A DNA stretch of 64,000 nucleotides from Actinacidiphila glaucinigra (lineage in GTDB: Bacteria > Actinomycetota > Actinomycetes > Streptomycetales > Streptomycetaceae): positions 248,001 through 312,000 of the forward strand of contig NZ_FZOF01000003.1 in the NCBI RefSeq assembly GCF_900188405.1, read 5' to 3'. This document shows positions 15,995 through 23,974 of this stretch, piece after piece. The position numbers and the translations under genes are program-made. Under the pieces are notes generated by a model. It worked only from the letters and a program-made list of their open reading frames with translations, did not search any database and was not told the DNA's origin. How positions within the stretch are numbered: the first letter of the stretch is position 1; each line of letters starts with the position of its first letter.

Positions 15995-16573
15995 ATGAGC
16001 ACTAGCGTCACGGTGACCACGTGGTCCCTGGAGCAGACCTCCCACGCAGATCTGCGGCCCTCCCTGGAGCCGGACCCCGCGACGTCGGGCGTCCGCATCG
16101 TGCGGGCCGAGGTGCCGTCCCCGGAGTTCAGCCGCTTCCTCTACACCTCGGTGGGAGCGGACTGCGCCTGGACGGACCGTCTGCCGTGGTCGTACGAGCA
16201 GTGGCGGGCCTTCCTGGAACGCCCGGGCGTGGAGACCTGGGTGGCGTACGACCGGGACACCCCGGCCGGCTACATCGAACTGGACCCGCAGGACGACGGC
16301 CAGGTCGAGATCGCCTACTTCGGGCTGCTGCCCGCCTTCCGGGGGCGGCGGATCGGCGGGCACCTGCTCTCCGTGGGCATCGCCCGCGCCTGGGACCTGG
16401 CGGAGCGCCGGCCGGACCGCACCCCGACGAAGCGGGTGTGGGTGCACACCTGCAGCCTGGACGGGCCGCACGCACTGGCCAACTACGAGAAGCGCGGCTT
16501 CCGCATCTTCCGCACCGAGACGGGGGAAGAGGAGAAGAGGCCCGTGACCGGGCCCTGGCCCGGAGCCCGCTAG
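15995..16573 (+). CDS. GNAT-family N-acetyltransferase
   Basis: The 192-residue protein shows the GNAT acetyl-CoA fold: 'GYIELDPQDDGQVEIAYF' (about 89-106) and the pyrophosphate loop 'LLPAFRGRRIGGHLL' (107-121), followed by 'LDGPHALANYEKRGFRIF'. The acceptor substrate cannot be predicted. The ATG at 15995 has no Shine-Dalgarno but a -10-like box close by. The gene lies between two direct copies of a 175-bp repeat, and the second copy begins within its TAG stop codon, so the present 3' end of the gene coincides with an insertion point. Confidence 0.87.
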   Translation: MSTSVTVTTWSLEQTSHADLRPSLEPDPATSGVRIVRAEVPSPEFSRFLYTSVGADCAWTDRLPWSYEQWRAFLERPGVETWVAYDRDTPAGYIELDPQDDGQVEIAYFGLLPAFRGRRIGGHLLSVGIARAWDLAERRPDRTPTKRVWVHTCSLDGPHALANYEKRGFRIFRTETGEEEKRPVTGPWPGAR

Positions 16574-16746
16574 GTCGTGTCGTCAAATGAACGTCGGCCG
16601 CCCGGAGGGCGGGCTCGGCGGCGTCTGGTGCGGTGCATCGCAAGGCGGAGAGTCGTCCTCGTAGTGGGCTACTCGGACGATTCGACAACGCAGCGAGGTG
16701 CCGTGCCAGGCGCCGCTGGGTAGGCGAGCATTTGACGACACGGCCT
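16572..16746. mobile_element. 175-bp MITE-like repeat, copy 2 (intact ends)
   Basis: The ends AGGTCGTGTCGTCAAATG (16572-16589) and CATTTGACGACACGGCCT (16729-16746) are inverted repeats with one mismatch in 18. CTAG tetramers sit at both outer boundaries (16570-16573 and 16745-16748), which may be the target site. The internal sequence matches copy 1. Small size, terminal inverted repeats and no coding capacity fit a miniature inverted-repeat transposable element; the parent transposase is not in the window. Confidence 0.88.
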
Positions 16747-16774
16747 AGGGACCGGCCGGCGGGAAGGGGCGGGT

Positions 16775-17812
16775 ATGGACGTGGTCGGGGTCGGGGCGCT
16801 CAACCTGGACCTCATCACGGGGGCGTCCGCCCTGAACGGCAGCCCCGTGCTGGCCAGGCTCGGCGCGCACATGCGGCTGCGGCAGCCGCCGGAGAGCGGC
16901 GGCGAGCGCATGGTCGACGAGCCCGCCGTCCGCGCCGGCCTGGAGTGGCTGCGGGACGAGGGGGTGCCGCTGACGCCGGAGCCGGGCGGCTCGGCCTTCA
17001 ACACCCTCCACGCGCTGGGGCGCCTGGGCCGCGGGCTGCGGCTCGGCTACGTGGGCGTCGCGGGCCGCGATCCGCTGGGCGCGGCCGGTCCGCTCGCCGT
17101 CCTCGACGGGCTCGGCATCGACCGGCGGCTGGTGGCCACGGACCCGGACCGGCTGTGCGGGATCTGCCTGTCCGTGCACGACGGAGGGGAACGCACGCTG
17201 CTGACCCACACCGGGGCGAACACGCGGATCGCCGCCCATGTGCGGGAGCGCTTCCATGAGATCGCCGGCTACCTGGCGGCGGCCCGGGCGGTCCACGTCA
17301 CCTCGTTCCTGGACCCGGACGGCGGGTCGGCGCTGCACCGGCTGCTGGCGGAGGTGCGGCGGCGTTCGCCGAGAACGCTGATCAGTTTCGACCCGGGGCA
17401 CGCCTGGTCGGCGGAGCCGACCCCCGATGTGCTGGCCATGGCGGCGATGAGCGACTACCTGCTGGTCAACGGGCGGGAGTTCGAGCGGCTCGGCCATGTG
17501 CGGAAGGGGCGGGAGGGCGTGTCCGTGGTGAAGTACCCGGACCGGGTGGAGGTGCACCGGCCCGGCACCGTGGAGCGATACGCCCACCGTCCGCTGCCCG
17601 ACGGGGAGGTCGAGGACGCCACGGGGGCGGGCGACGTCTTCGCTGCGGGTCTGCTGGCGGCGCTGGTCGCGGACCGCGCCCTGCTCGGTGCGGGGGTACG
17701 GCTGGGTTCGGCGCTGGCGGGCCACAAGCTGCGGCACGTCGGGACCCGTGGGCACGGTGGATTCCGGGCCATCGCGGCCGATTTCCTGCGCCCGGCGAGT
17801 CCTGTCAGGTGA
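16775..17812 (+). CDS. PfkB-family carbohydrate kinase
   Basis: The 345-residue protein opens with 'VGVGALNLDLITG' and ends its active site with 'DATGAGDVFAAGLLAAL', where Asp287 is the expected base that activates the sugar hydroxyl. 'PGGSAFNTLHALGRLG' (about 70-85) is the substrate-binding glycine block. The family phosphorylates sugars or nucleosides with ATP; the specificity is not readable, and no sugar transport gene is adjacent. A long acidic insertion seen in ribokinases is absent. The start lies 28 bases after MITE copy 2. Confidence 0.88.
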   Translation: MDVVGVGALNLDLITGASALNGSPVLARLGAHMRLRQPPESGGERMVDEPAVRAGLEWLRDEGVPLTPEPGGSAFNTLHALGRLGRGLRLGYVGVAGRDPLGAAGPLAVLDGLGIDRRLVATDPDRLCGICLSVHDGGERTLLTHTGANTRIAAHVRERFHEIAGYLAAARAVHVTSFLDPDGGSALHRLLAEVRRRSPRTLISFDPGHAWSAEPTPDVLAMAAMSDYLLVNGREFERLGHVRKGREGVSVVKYPDRVEVHRPGTVERYAHRPLPDGEVEDATGAGDVFAAGLLAALVADRALLGAGVRLGSALAGHKLRHVGTRGHGGFRAIAADFLRPASPVR

Positions 17813-17905
17813 CCGACAAAACGGACGTCTCACCATGCGGGATATAGATGTCCACCATATGGATAACGGTGGACTGGCCCGAGATGCGCGTGACACGCTT
17901 TCGAC

Positions 17906-17989
17906 ATGTCTCGCACTGGAATCGCCTTGGTAGGTCGGCTGCACGTCGATCTCGGACGCATGTCCAGCGCCATCTGTCAGGCGTGCTGA
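17906..17989 (+). CDS. Cysteine-ending leader peptide of the sulfite reductase operon
   Basis: An ATG at 17906 opens a 27-codon frame that begins MSRTGIALVGRLHVDLGRM and ends SSAICQAC, with Cys codons TGT and TGC near and at the very end. Streptomycete genomes carry near-identical peptides before sulfite reductase genes, and a Cys-ending upstream ORF in mycobacteria has been shown to sense cysteine by ribosome stalling. Here it lies 170 bp before the reductase start, with a GGGCGC-AATGAC-GCGCCC hairpin at 18040-18057 between them. This fits translation-dependent attenuation by charged tRNA-Cys. The peptide itself probably has no other function. Confidence 0.8.
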   Translation: MSRTGIALVGRLHVDLGRMSSAICQAC

Positions 17990-18158
17990 GCACTCGCCGC
18001 CGTCCCGTCCAGGACTGATCCGGCCGTCCCCGGTCTCGCGGGCGCAATGACGCGCCCACGCCGTGCGCTGTTCGTGGCGTTCCGGCGTATCCGCAGGCCA
18101 CGGGGACTATTTGCGCTACGACCGACTCTTTCCAGCCTGCCAGAAGGACTCCATCGCC

Positions 18159-19856
18159 ATGGCTTCCACGCCTGACCAGCCGAACGCCGCCGCGCCGCGC
18201 CGCAAGGTCAGCCGCCACCGCGGCGAGGGCCAGTGGGCGGTCGGCCACATGACGCCGCTCAACGCCAACGAGCAGTTCAAGCGGGACGACGACGGTCTCA
18301 ACGTGCGGACACGCATTGAGACGATCTACCGGGACCGCGGTTTCGACGCGATCGACGGCGCCGACCTGCGCGGCCGTATGCGCTGGTGGGGCCTGTACAC
18401 CCAGCGCAAGCCCGGGATCGACGGCGGCAAGACCGCGATCCTGGAGCCGGAGGAGCTGGACGACAAGTTCTTCATGCTCCGGGTGCGCGTCGACGGCGGC
18501 CGGCTCACCACCGAGCAGCTGCGCGTCATCGGCGAAGTCTCCCAGGAGTTCGCCCGCGGCACCGCGGACATCACCGACCGGCAGAACATCCAGCTGCACT
18601 GGATCCGCATCGAGGACGTCGCCGAGATCTGGCGGCGGCTGGAGGCCGTGGGCCTGTCCACCACCGAGGCGTGCGGCGACACCCCGCGTGTCATCCTCGG
18701 CTCGCCCGTCGCGGGGATCGCCGAGGACGAGATCGTCGACGGCACCTGGGCCGTCGACGAGGCCCACCGGCGCATCGTCGGCAACAAGGAGTTCTCCAAC
18801 CTCCCCCGCAAGTTCAAGTCGGCGATCTCCGGCTCGCCGCTGCTGGACGTGGCCCACGAGATCAACGACGTCGCCTTCGTCGGCGTCCGCCACCCCGAGC
18901 ACGGCCCGGGCTTCGACGTGTGGGTCGGCGGAGGCCTGTCCACCAACCCGAAGATCGGTGTCCGGCTGGGCGCATGGGTGCCGCTGGAGGAGGTCCCCGA
19001 CGTCTTCGAGGGCGTCATCTCCATCTTCCGCGACTACGGCTACCGGCGGCTGCGCACCCGCGCCCGGCTGAAGTTCCTGGTCGCCGACTGGGGCGCGGAG
19101 AAGTTCCGCCGGGTGCTGGAGGACGAGTACCTGGGGCGCGCGCTGACCGACGGCCCCGCCCCCGACCAGCCGGTCCAGCAGTGGCGCGACCACGTGGGCG
19201 TGCACCGCCAGAAGGACGGCCGTTACTACGTCGGATTCGCGCCGCGCGTCGGCCGGGTCGACGGCACCACGCTCAGCAAGATCGCGGAGCTGGCGGAGGC
19301 GCACGGCTCCGGCCGGCTGCGGACCACCGTCGAGCAGAAGATGATCGTGCTGGACGTGGAGCGGGACCGGGTCGACTCGCTCGTCGCGGGCCTGGAGTCG
19401 CTGGACCTGCAGGTGCAGCCCTCCCCCTTCCGGCGCGGCACGATGGCCTGCACCGGCATCGAGTTCTGCAAGCTGGCCATCGTCGAGACCAAGGCGCGCG
19501 GCTCCTCGCTGATCGACGAACTCGAGCGCCGGCTCCCGGAGTTCGACGAGCCGATCACGATCAACGTCAACGGCTGCCCCAACGCCTGCGCGCGGATCCA
19601 GGTCGCCGACATCGGACTCAAGGGCCAGCTGGTGCTGGACGACGACGGCCGCCAGGTGGAGGGCTACCAGGTGCACCTGGGCGGCGCACTGGGCCTGGAG
19701 GCCGGGTTCGGCCGCAAGGTCCGCGGTCTGAAGGTCACCGCGGACGAGCTGCCCGACTACGTCGAGCGTGTCCTGAAGCGCTTCCAGGCCGAGCGCACGG
19801 ACGGCGAGCGCTTCGCGCAGTGGGTGACGCGGGCGAGCGAGGAGGCGCTGTCGTGA
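18159..19856 (+). CDS. sirA: Assimilatory ferredoxin-sulfite reductase
   Basis: The 565-residue protein has the duplicated nitrite/sulfite reductase architecture. The cysteines that hold the 4Fe-4S cluster and siroheme are visible as Cys431 and Cys437 ('ACTGIEFC') and Cys473 and Cys477 ('NGCPNAC'). It reduces sulfite to sulfide in the cytoplasm using ferredoxin. The ATG at 18159 has AGAAGGA ten bases upstream; an earlier start would add leader-derived text. It heads an overlapping operon with a small Cys4 protein, APS reductase and APS kinase, so its role in sulfate assimilation, not nitrite reduction, is well supported. The leader peptide upstream suggests control by cysteine. Confidence 0.93.
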   Translation: MASTPDQPNAAAPRRKVSRHRGEGQWAVGHMTPLNANEQFKRDDDGLNVRTRIETIYRDRGFDAIDGADLRGRMRWWGLYTQRKPGIDGGKTAILEPEELDDKFFMLRVRVDGGRLTTEQLRVIGEVSQEFARGTADITDRQNIQLHWIRIEDVAEIWRRLEAVGLSTTEACGDTPRVILGSPVAGIAEDEIVDGTWAVDEAHRRIVGNKEFSNLPRKFKSAISGSPLLDVAHEINDVAFVGVRHPEHGPGFDVWVGGGLSTNPKIGVRLGAWVPLEEVPDVFEGVISIFRDYGYRRLRTRARLKFLVADWGAEKFRRVLEDEYLGRALTDGPAPDQPVQQWRDHVGVHRQKDGRYYVGFAPRVGRVDGTTLSKIAELAEAHGSGRLRTTVEQKMIVLDVERDRVDSLVAGLESLDLQVQPSPFRRGTMACTGIEFCKLAIVETKARGSSLIDELERRLPEFDEPITINVNGCPNACARIQVADIGLKGQLVLDDDGRQVEGYQVHLGGALGLEAGFGRKVRGLKVTADELPDYVERVLKRFQAERTDGERFAQWVTRASEEALS

Positions 19857-20032
19857 GCGAGCGTGCCGCACCCTTCCACTGCCCCTACTGCGGGGACGAG
19901 GACCTGCACCCCGCGGAGCAGGGGCACGGCGCCTGGGAGTGCCGGTCGTGCAACCGCGCGTTCCAGCTGAAGTTCCTGGGCCTGCTGGCCCGGGGGCTGC
20001 GTACCGAGACCGGTGAGGGAGGCCCTTCGTGA
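19853..20032 (+). CDS. 59-residue Cys4 (zinc-ribbon-like) protein
   Basis: The GTG at 19853 overlaps the sulfite reductase stop in GTGA, and its own TGA overlaps the start of the APS reductase gene in the same way. The product has two CxxC pairs, 'HCPYCGDEDL' and 'ECRSCNRAFQLK', spaced about 21 residues, which would hold zinc or an iron-sulfur centre. Small proteins of this type are a constant part of actinobacterial sulfite reductase operons. Its role is not established; a metallochaperone or electron-transfer partner is plausible. Confidence 0.8.
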   Translation: MSERAAPFHCPYCGDEDLHPAEQGHGAWECRSCNRAFQLKFLGLLARGLRTETGEGGPS

Positions 20033-20736
20033 CCACCGCGCAGCGGCACACCGCGGACGAACTGCGGGCGCTGGCCGAGCAGGCGGGCCGTGACCTGGAG
20101 GACGCCCCCGCGCTCGAGATCCTGCGCTGGGCCACCGCGACCTTCGGGTCCCGGTTCGCGGTCACCTCCTCGATGGAGGACGCGGTCGTGGCGCATCTGG
20201 CCTCGCGCGCCGCCCCGGGCGTCGACGTCGTCTTCCTCGACACCGGCTACCACTTCCCGGAGACCATCGGCACGCGTGACGCGGTCGCCGCCGTGATGGA
20301 CGTGCGGGTCATCACGCTGACGCCCCGTCAGAGCGTGGCCGAGCAGGACGCCGAGTACGGGCCGAAGCTCCACGACCGCGACCCCGACCTGTGCTGCGCG
20401 CTGCGCAAGGTCAGGCCGCTGGAGGAGGGACTGACCGGCTACGACGCCTGGGCGACCGGTCTGCGCCGCGACGAGTCCCCGACCCGGGCGAACACCCCGG
20501 TGGTGGGCTGGGACGCCCGGCGCGGCAAGGTCAAAGTTTCCCCCATCGCCCGCTGGACGCAAGACGACGTGGACTCCTATGTCGCCGAGCACGGGGTACT
20601 CACGAATCCACTGCTCATGGACGGTTACGCCTCGGTCGGCTGCGCCCCCTGCACCCGCCGGGTGCTGGAGGGCGAGGACGCCCGGGCCGGCCGCTGGGCG
20701 GGACAGGCGAAGACCGAGTGCGGGCTGCACGGCTGA
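20029..20736 (+). CDS. cysH: Adenylyl-sulfate (APS) reductase
   Basis: The 235-residue protein belongs to the PAPS/APS reductase family. Two cysteine pairs, 'DLCCALRK' (Cys122, Cys123) and 'GCAPCTRR' (Cys205, Cys208), bind a 4Fe-4S cluster and mark the APS-using bacterial type rather than the PAPS-using enterobacterial type. The C-terminal 'ECGLHG' carries the catalytic cysteine. It reduces APS to sulfite, which the upstream enzyme turns into sulfide. Start GTG overlaps the preceding stop, so translation is coupled. Confidence 0.93.
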   Translation: MTTAQRHTADELRALAEQAGRDLEDAPALEILRWATATFGSRFAVTSSMEDAVVAHLASRAAPGVDVVFLDTGYHFPETIGTRDAVAAVMDVRVITLTPRQSVAEQDAEYGPKLHDRDPDLCCALRKVRPLEEGLTGYDAWATGLRRDESPTRANTPVVGWDARRGKVKVSPIARWTQDDVDSYVAEHGVLTNPLLMDGYASVGCAPCTRRVLEGEDARAGRWAGQAKTECGLHG

Positions 20737-21314
20737 TGACGACGGAACGGACCTCCCGGGAGGGGCGGATGGGTGTGACGGGCACAGGGGCCACGGTGTG
20801 GCTCACGGGTCTGCCGAGCGCGGGCAAGACCACGATCGCCCAGGCGCTGGCCGGCCGGCTGCGCGGCGACGGGCACCGTGTGGAGGTCCTGGACGGCGAC
20901 GAGATCCGCGAGTTCCTCTCCGCGGGCCTCGGCTTCGGCCGCGAGGACCGGCACACCAATGTGCAGCGGATCGGTTTCGTCGCCGAACTCCTCGCCTCCA
21001 ACGGGGTCAAGGTGCTGGTCCCGGTCATCGCGCCGTACGCCGACAGCCGGGAGGCCGTCCGCAAGCGCCACGAGGCGCGGGGCACGACGTACCTGGAGGT
21101 GCACGTCGCCACGCCGGTGGAGGTCTGCTCCGTCCGCGACGTGAAGGGCCTGTACGCCAAGCAGGCCGCGGGCGAGATATCCGGGCTGACCGGTGTCGAC
21201 GACCCGTACGAGGCACCCGAACTCCCCGATCTGCGGATCGAGACCCAGGACCACACCGTCGAGGACTCGGCGGCGCTGCTGACGGCGCTGCTGGTGGAAA
21301 GGGGACTCCTGTGA
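20736..21314 (+). CDS. cysC: Adenylyl-sulfate kinase
   Basis: The protein has the P-loop 'WLTGLPSAGKTT' and the family blocks 'DGDEIREFLS', 'GFGREDRHTNVQRIG' and 'YAKQAAGEI'. It phosphorylates APS to PAPS. The ATG at 20736 shares a base with the cysH stop and gives 192 residues; an internal ATG at 20769 would start right before the first strand and cannot be excluded. Because the reductase next door is of the APS type, PAPS made here is probably for sulfonation reactions or storage, not for the main reduction route. Confidence 0.92.
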   Translation: MTTERTSREGRMGVTGTGATVWLTGLPSAGKTTIAQALAGRLRGDGHRVEVLDGDEIREFLSAGLGFGREDRHTNVQRIGFVAELLASNGVKVLVPVIAPYADSREAVRKRHEARGTTYLEVHVATPVEVCSVRDVKGLYAKQAAGEISGLTGVDDPYEAPELPDLRIETQDHTVEDSAALLTALLVERGLL

Positions 21315-21459
21315 GCTGGGGGCACCTCCCGGCGACAGCCGGGGGAGTACGCGCGGCTACCGGGCCGCACCCGACCGGCCAGAGGCACGTTCGCCGCGCG
21401 GGCGGAGATGGGGGCACCACCCAGGCGCGAGCTCTGGGGGAGATCGAAGGGGGTACAGC
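21315..21459. repeat. Two REP-like hairpins between cysC and cysD
   Basis: The gap holds two related hairpin units, CTCCCGGC-GACA-GCCGGGGGAG near 21328-21349 and CACCACCCAGGC…CTCTGGGGGAG near 21416-21443, each introduced by GGGGGCACC. Units of this kind are dispersed in streptomycete intergenic DNA. They could partly separate expression of the cysHC and cysDN halves. Confidence 0.6.
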
Positions 21460-22395
21460 GTGACCACGGTAGTCGCGGTCGACGAGAGCACCGGCAATCC
21501 CTTCGCGCTGTCGCACCTGGACGCGCTGGAGTCGGAGGCGGTGCACATCTTCCGGGAGGTGGCGGGAGAGTTCGAGCGGCCGGTGATCCTCTTCTCCGGC
21601 GGCAAGGACTCCATCGTCATGCTCCACCTGGCGCTGAAGGCCTTCGCCCCCGCGGCGGTCCCCTTCTCGCTGCTGCACGTCGACACGGGCCACAACTTCC
21701 CCGAGGTGCTGGAGTACCGGGACCGCACGGTGGCCAGGCACTCGCTGCGGCTGCACGTCGCCTCGGTGCAGGACTACATCGACGACGGCCGGCTGCGCGA
21801 GCGCCCCGACGGCACCCGCAACCCGCTGCAGACGGTGCCGCTGACCGAGGCCATCCAGGAGCTGCGCTTCGACGCGGTCTTCGGCGGTGGCCGCCGTGAC
21901 GAGGAGAAGGCCCGCGCCAAGGAGCGGGTGTTCTCGCTGCGCGACGAGTTCTCCCAGTGGGACCCGCGCCGCCAGCGCCCCGAGCTGTGGCAGCTCTACA
22001 ACGGCCGGCACGCCCCCGGCGAGCACGTACGCGTCTTCCCGCTGTCCAACTGGACCGAGCTGGACGTGTGGCAGTACATCGCCCGTGAGGGGATCGACCT
22101 GCCGGAGATCTACTACGCCCACGAGCGCGAGGTGTTCCGGCGCGGCGGCATGTGGCTGACCGCGGGCGACTGGGGCGGCCCGAAGGACGGCGAGACGGTG
22201 GAGACCCGGCTGATCCGCTACCGCACGGTGGGCGACATGTCCTGCACCGGCGCGGTGGACTCCGACGCCGCCGGCATCGACGCCGTCATCGCCGAGATCG
22301 CCGCGTCCCGGCTCACCGAGCGGGGCGCCACCCGGGCCGACGACAAGCTCTCCGAGGCCGCGATGGAAGACCGCAAGCGCGAGGGGTACTTCTAG
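21460..22395 (+). CDS. cysD: Sulfate adenylyltransferase subunit 2
   Basis: The 311-residue protein has the PP-loop 'LFSGGKDSIVML' that binds ATP and the conserved blocks 'HVDTGHNFPEVLEYRD' and 'GGRRDEEKARAKER'. With CysN it forms ATP sulfurylase, which adenylates sulfate to APS. The GTG at 21460 follows a GAAGGGGG ribosome site. The cysN gene starts two bases after its stop codon, so the two are co-translated. Confidence 0.95.
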   Translation: MTTVVAVDESTGNPFALSHLDALESEAVHIFREVAGEFERPVILFSGGKDSIVMLHLALKAFAPAAVPFSLLHVDTGHNFPEVLEYRDRTVARHSLRLHVASVQDYIDDGRLRERPDGTRNPLQTVPLTEAIQELRFDAVFGGGRRDEEKARAKERVFSLRDEFSQWDPRRQRPELWQLYNGRHAPGEHVRVFPLSNWTELDVWQYIAREGIDLPEIYYAHEREVFRRGGMWLTAGDWGGPKDGETVETRLIRYRTVGDMSCTGAVDSDAAGIDAVIAEIAASRLTERGATRADDKLSEAAMEDRKREGYF

Positions 22396-22397
22396 CC

Positions 22398-23750
22398 ATG
22401 ACCACCGGTACCACCGCCGCCGAGCAGCTCTCGGCCACCTCCCTGCTGCGCTTCGCCACCGCGGGCTCCGTCGACGACGGCAAGTCCACGCTGGTGGGGC
22501 GGCTGCTGCACGACTCCAAGTCGGTGCTCGCCGACCAGTTGGAGGCCGTGGAGCTGGCCTCCGCGCGCCGCGGGCAGGACGCGCCGGACCTGGCGCTGCT
22601 CACCGACGGCCTGCGCGCCGAGCGCGAGCAGGGCATCACCATCGACGTGGCGTACCGCTACTTCGCCACACCGCGGCGGCGGTTCATCCTGGCGGACACC
22701 CCGGGGCACGTGCAGTACACGCGCAACATGGTGACCGGCGCCTCGACCGCCGAGCTGACCGTGGTCCTGGTCGACGCCCGCAACGGCGTCGTGGAGCAGA
22801 CCCGCCGGCACGCGGCGGTGGCCGCGCTGCTGCGGGTGCCGCACGTGGTGCTCGCGGTCAACAAGATGGACCTGGTCGACTGGTCGGAGCCGGTCTTCGC
22901 GGCCATCGCCGAGGAGTTCACCGCCTACGCGGCCTCGATCGGCGTCCCGGAGATCACCACGATCCCCATCTCGGCGCTGGCCGGGGACAACGTCGTGACC
23001 CCGTCGGCGAACATGGACTGGTACGGCGGCCCGACGATCCTGGAGCACCTGGAGACCGTCCCCGTCGGCAGCGACCCCGGCGCGCAGCCGGCGCGCTTCC
23101 CCGTGCAGTACGTCATCCGCCCGCAGACCGCCGAGCACCCGGACTACCGCGGCTACGCCGGGCAGATCGCCTCGGGCGTGCTGCGGGTCGGTGACCCGGT
23201 GACGGTGCTGCCGTCCGGGCTGACGAGCACGATCAGCGGCATCGACGTGCTCGGCACCGCGGTCGAGGTGGCATGGGCGCCGCAGTCGGTGACGCTGCTG
23301 CTCAGCGACGATCTCGACATCTCGCGCGGCGACCTGATAGCGCCCTCGGGCACCGCCCCGGCGACCACCCGGGACGTCGAGGCGACCGTGTGCCATCTGC
23401 ACGAGCGGCCGCTGGCGGTCGGCGTGCGCGTGCTGCTGAAGCACGGCACCCGCACGGTCAAGGCGATCGTGCAGCGGCTCCCGTACCGGATCGACCTGAC
23501 CCGGGGGCTGGAGCACCAGGACGATCCGGGCGAGTTCGGCGTCAACGACATCGGCACGGTGGTGCTGCGCACCTCGGAGCCGCTGCCGCTGGACGCGTAC
23601 GCCGACTCGCGGCTCACCGGCTCCTTCCTGCTGATCGACCCGGCGGACGGCACCACGCTGACCGCCGGCATGGCCGGCGAGGCCTTCGCCGCCCGCACCG
23701 CCACGGCCGCCGCGGACGCGGCCGGTGAGGACGAGGGGTGGGACTTCTGA
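22398..23750 (+). CDS. cysN: Sulfate adenylyltransferase subunit 1 (GTPase)
   Basis: The 450-residue protein is an elongation-factor-like GTPase with G1 'GSVDDGKST', G3 'DTPGH' and G4 'NKMD'. It drives APS formation by CysD through GTP hydrolysis. It lacks a fused CysC kinase domain, in agreement with the separate cysC gene upstream. The ATG at 22398 follows the cysD stop by two bases. Confidence 0.95.
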   Translation: MTTGTTAAEQLSATSLLRFATAGSVDDGKSTLVGRLLHDSKSVLADQLEAVELASARRGQDAPDLALLTDGLRAEREQGITIDVAYRYFATPRRRFILADTPGHVQYTRNMVTGASTAELTVVLVDARNGVVEQTRRHAAVAALLRVPHVVLAVNKMDLVDWSEPVFAAIAEEFTAYAASIGVPEITTIPISALAGDNVVTPSANMDWYGGPTILEHLETVPVGSDPGAQPARFPVQYVIRPQTAEHPDYRGYAGQIASGVLRVGDPVTVLPSGLTSTISGIDVLGTAVEVAWAPQSVTLLLSDDLDISRGDLIAPSGTAPATTRDVEATVCHLHERPLAVGVRVLLKHGTRTVKAIVQRLPYRIDLTRGLEHQDDPGEFGVNDIGTVVLRTSEPLPLDAYADSRLTGSFLLIDPADGTTLTAGMAGEAFAARTATAAADAAGEDEGWDF

Positions 23751-23854
23751 TGGCGTTCGACGACGCCTTCGCGGGATTCGCCAAGGAGGGCGGTCGCGTC
23801 GGCAGCGGCTGTCTGGGCAGCGGCACGGGCGGTGTCACGCGATGTGCGCGCTGA
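23750..23854 (+). CDS. 34-codon ORF coupled to cysN, uncertain
   Basis: An ATG shares one base with the cysN stop codon and opens a 34-residue frame beginning MAFDDAFAGFAKEGG and containing two cysteines. No hydrophobic span or known family is visible. Overlap with the stop makes translation possible, but it could be chance. A second short frame starting ATGTGCGCGCTG at 23842 overlaps its end and runs to 23937. Confidence 0.3.
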   Translation: MAFDDAFAGFAKEGGRVGSGCLGSGTGGVTRCAR

Positions 23855-23974
23855 CCCCGGCCGAGCACCGCACCCGCGCCGCGCAGGCGGCACCGCACCG
23901 ACGACCACCAGACAGCCACCACCCCGGCGCGCCCTAGACGGCGCCGACCGGGGCCATCGAGAGGATCACCTCCC

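Noticed and set aside
15801-16746. Composite transposon or integrated element
   Set aside because: No transposase, integrase or tRNA attachment site is present; the flanking repeats are too short to be insertion sequences, so they are called MITE-like only.
17813-18158. SAM or other riboswitch before the sulfite reductase gene
   Set aside because: No conserved riboswitch core could be traced; the Cys-ending leader peptide explains the region better.
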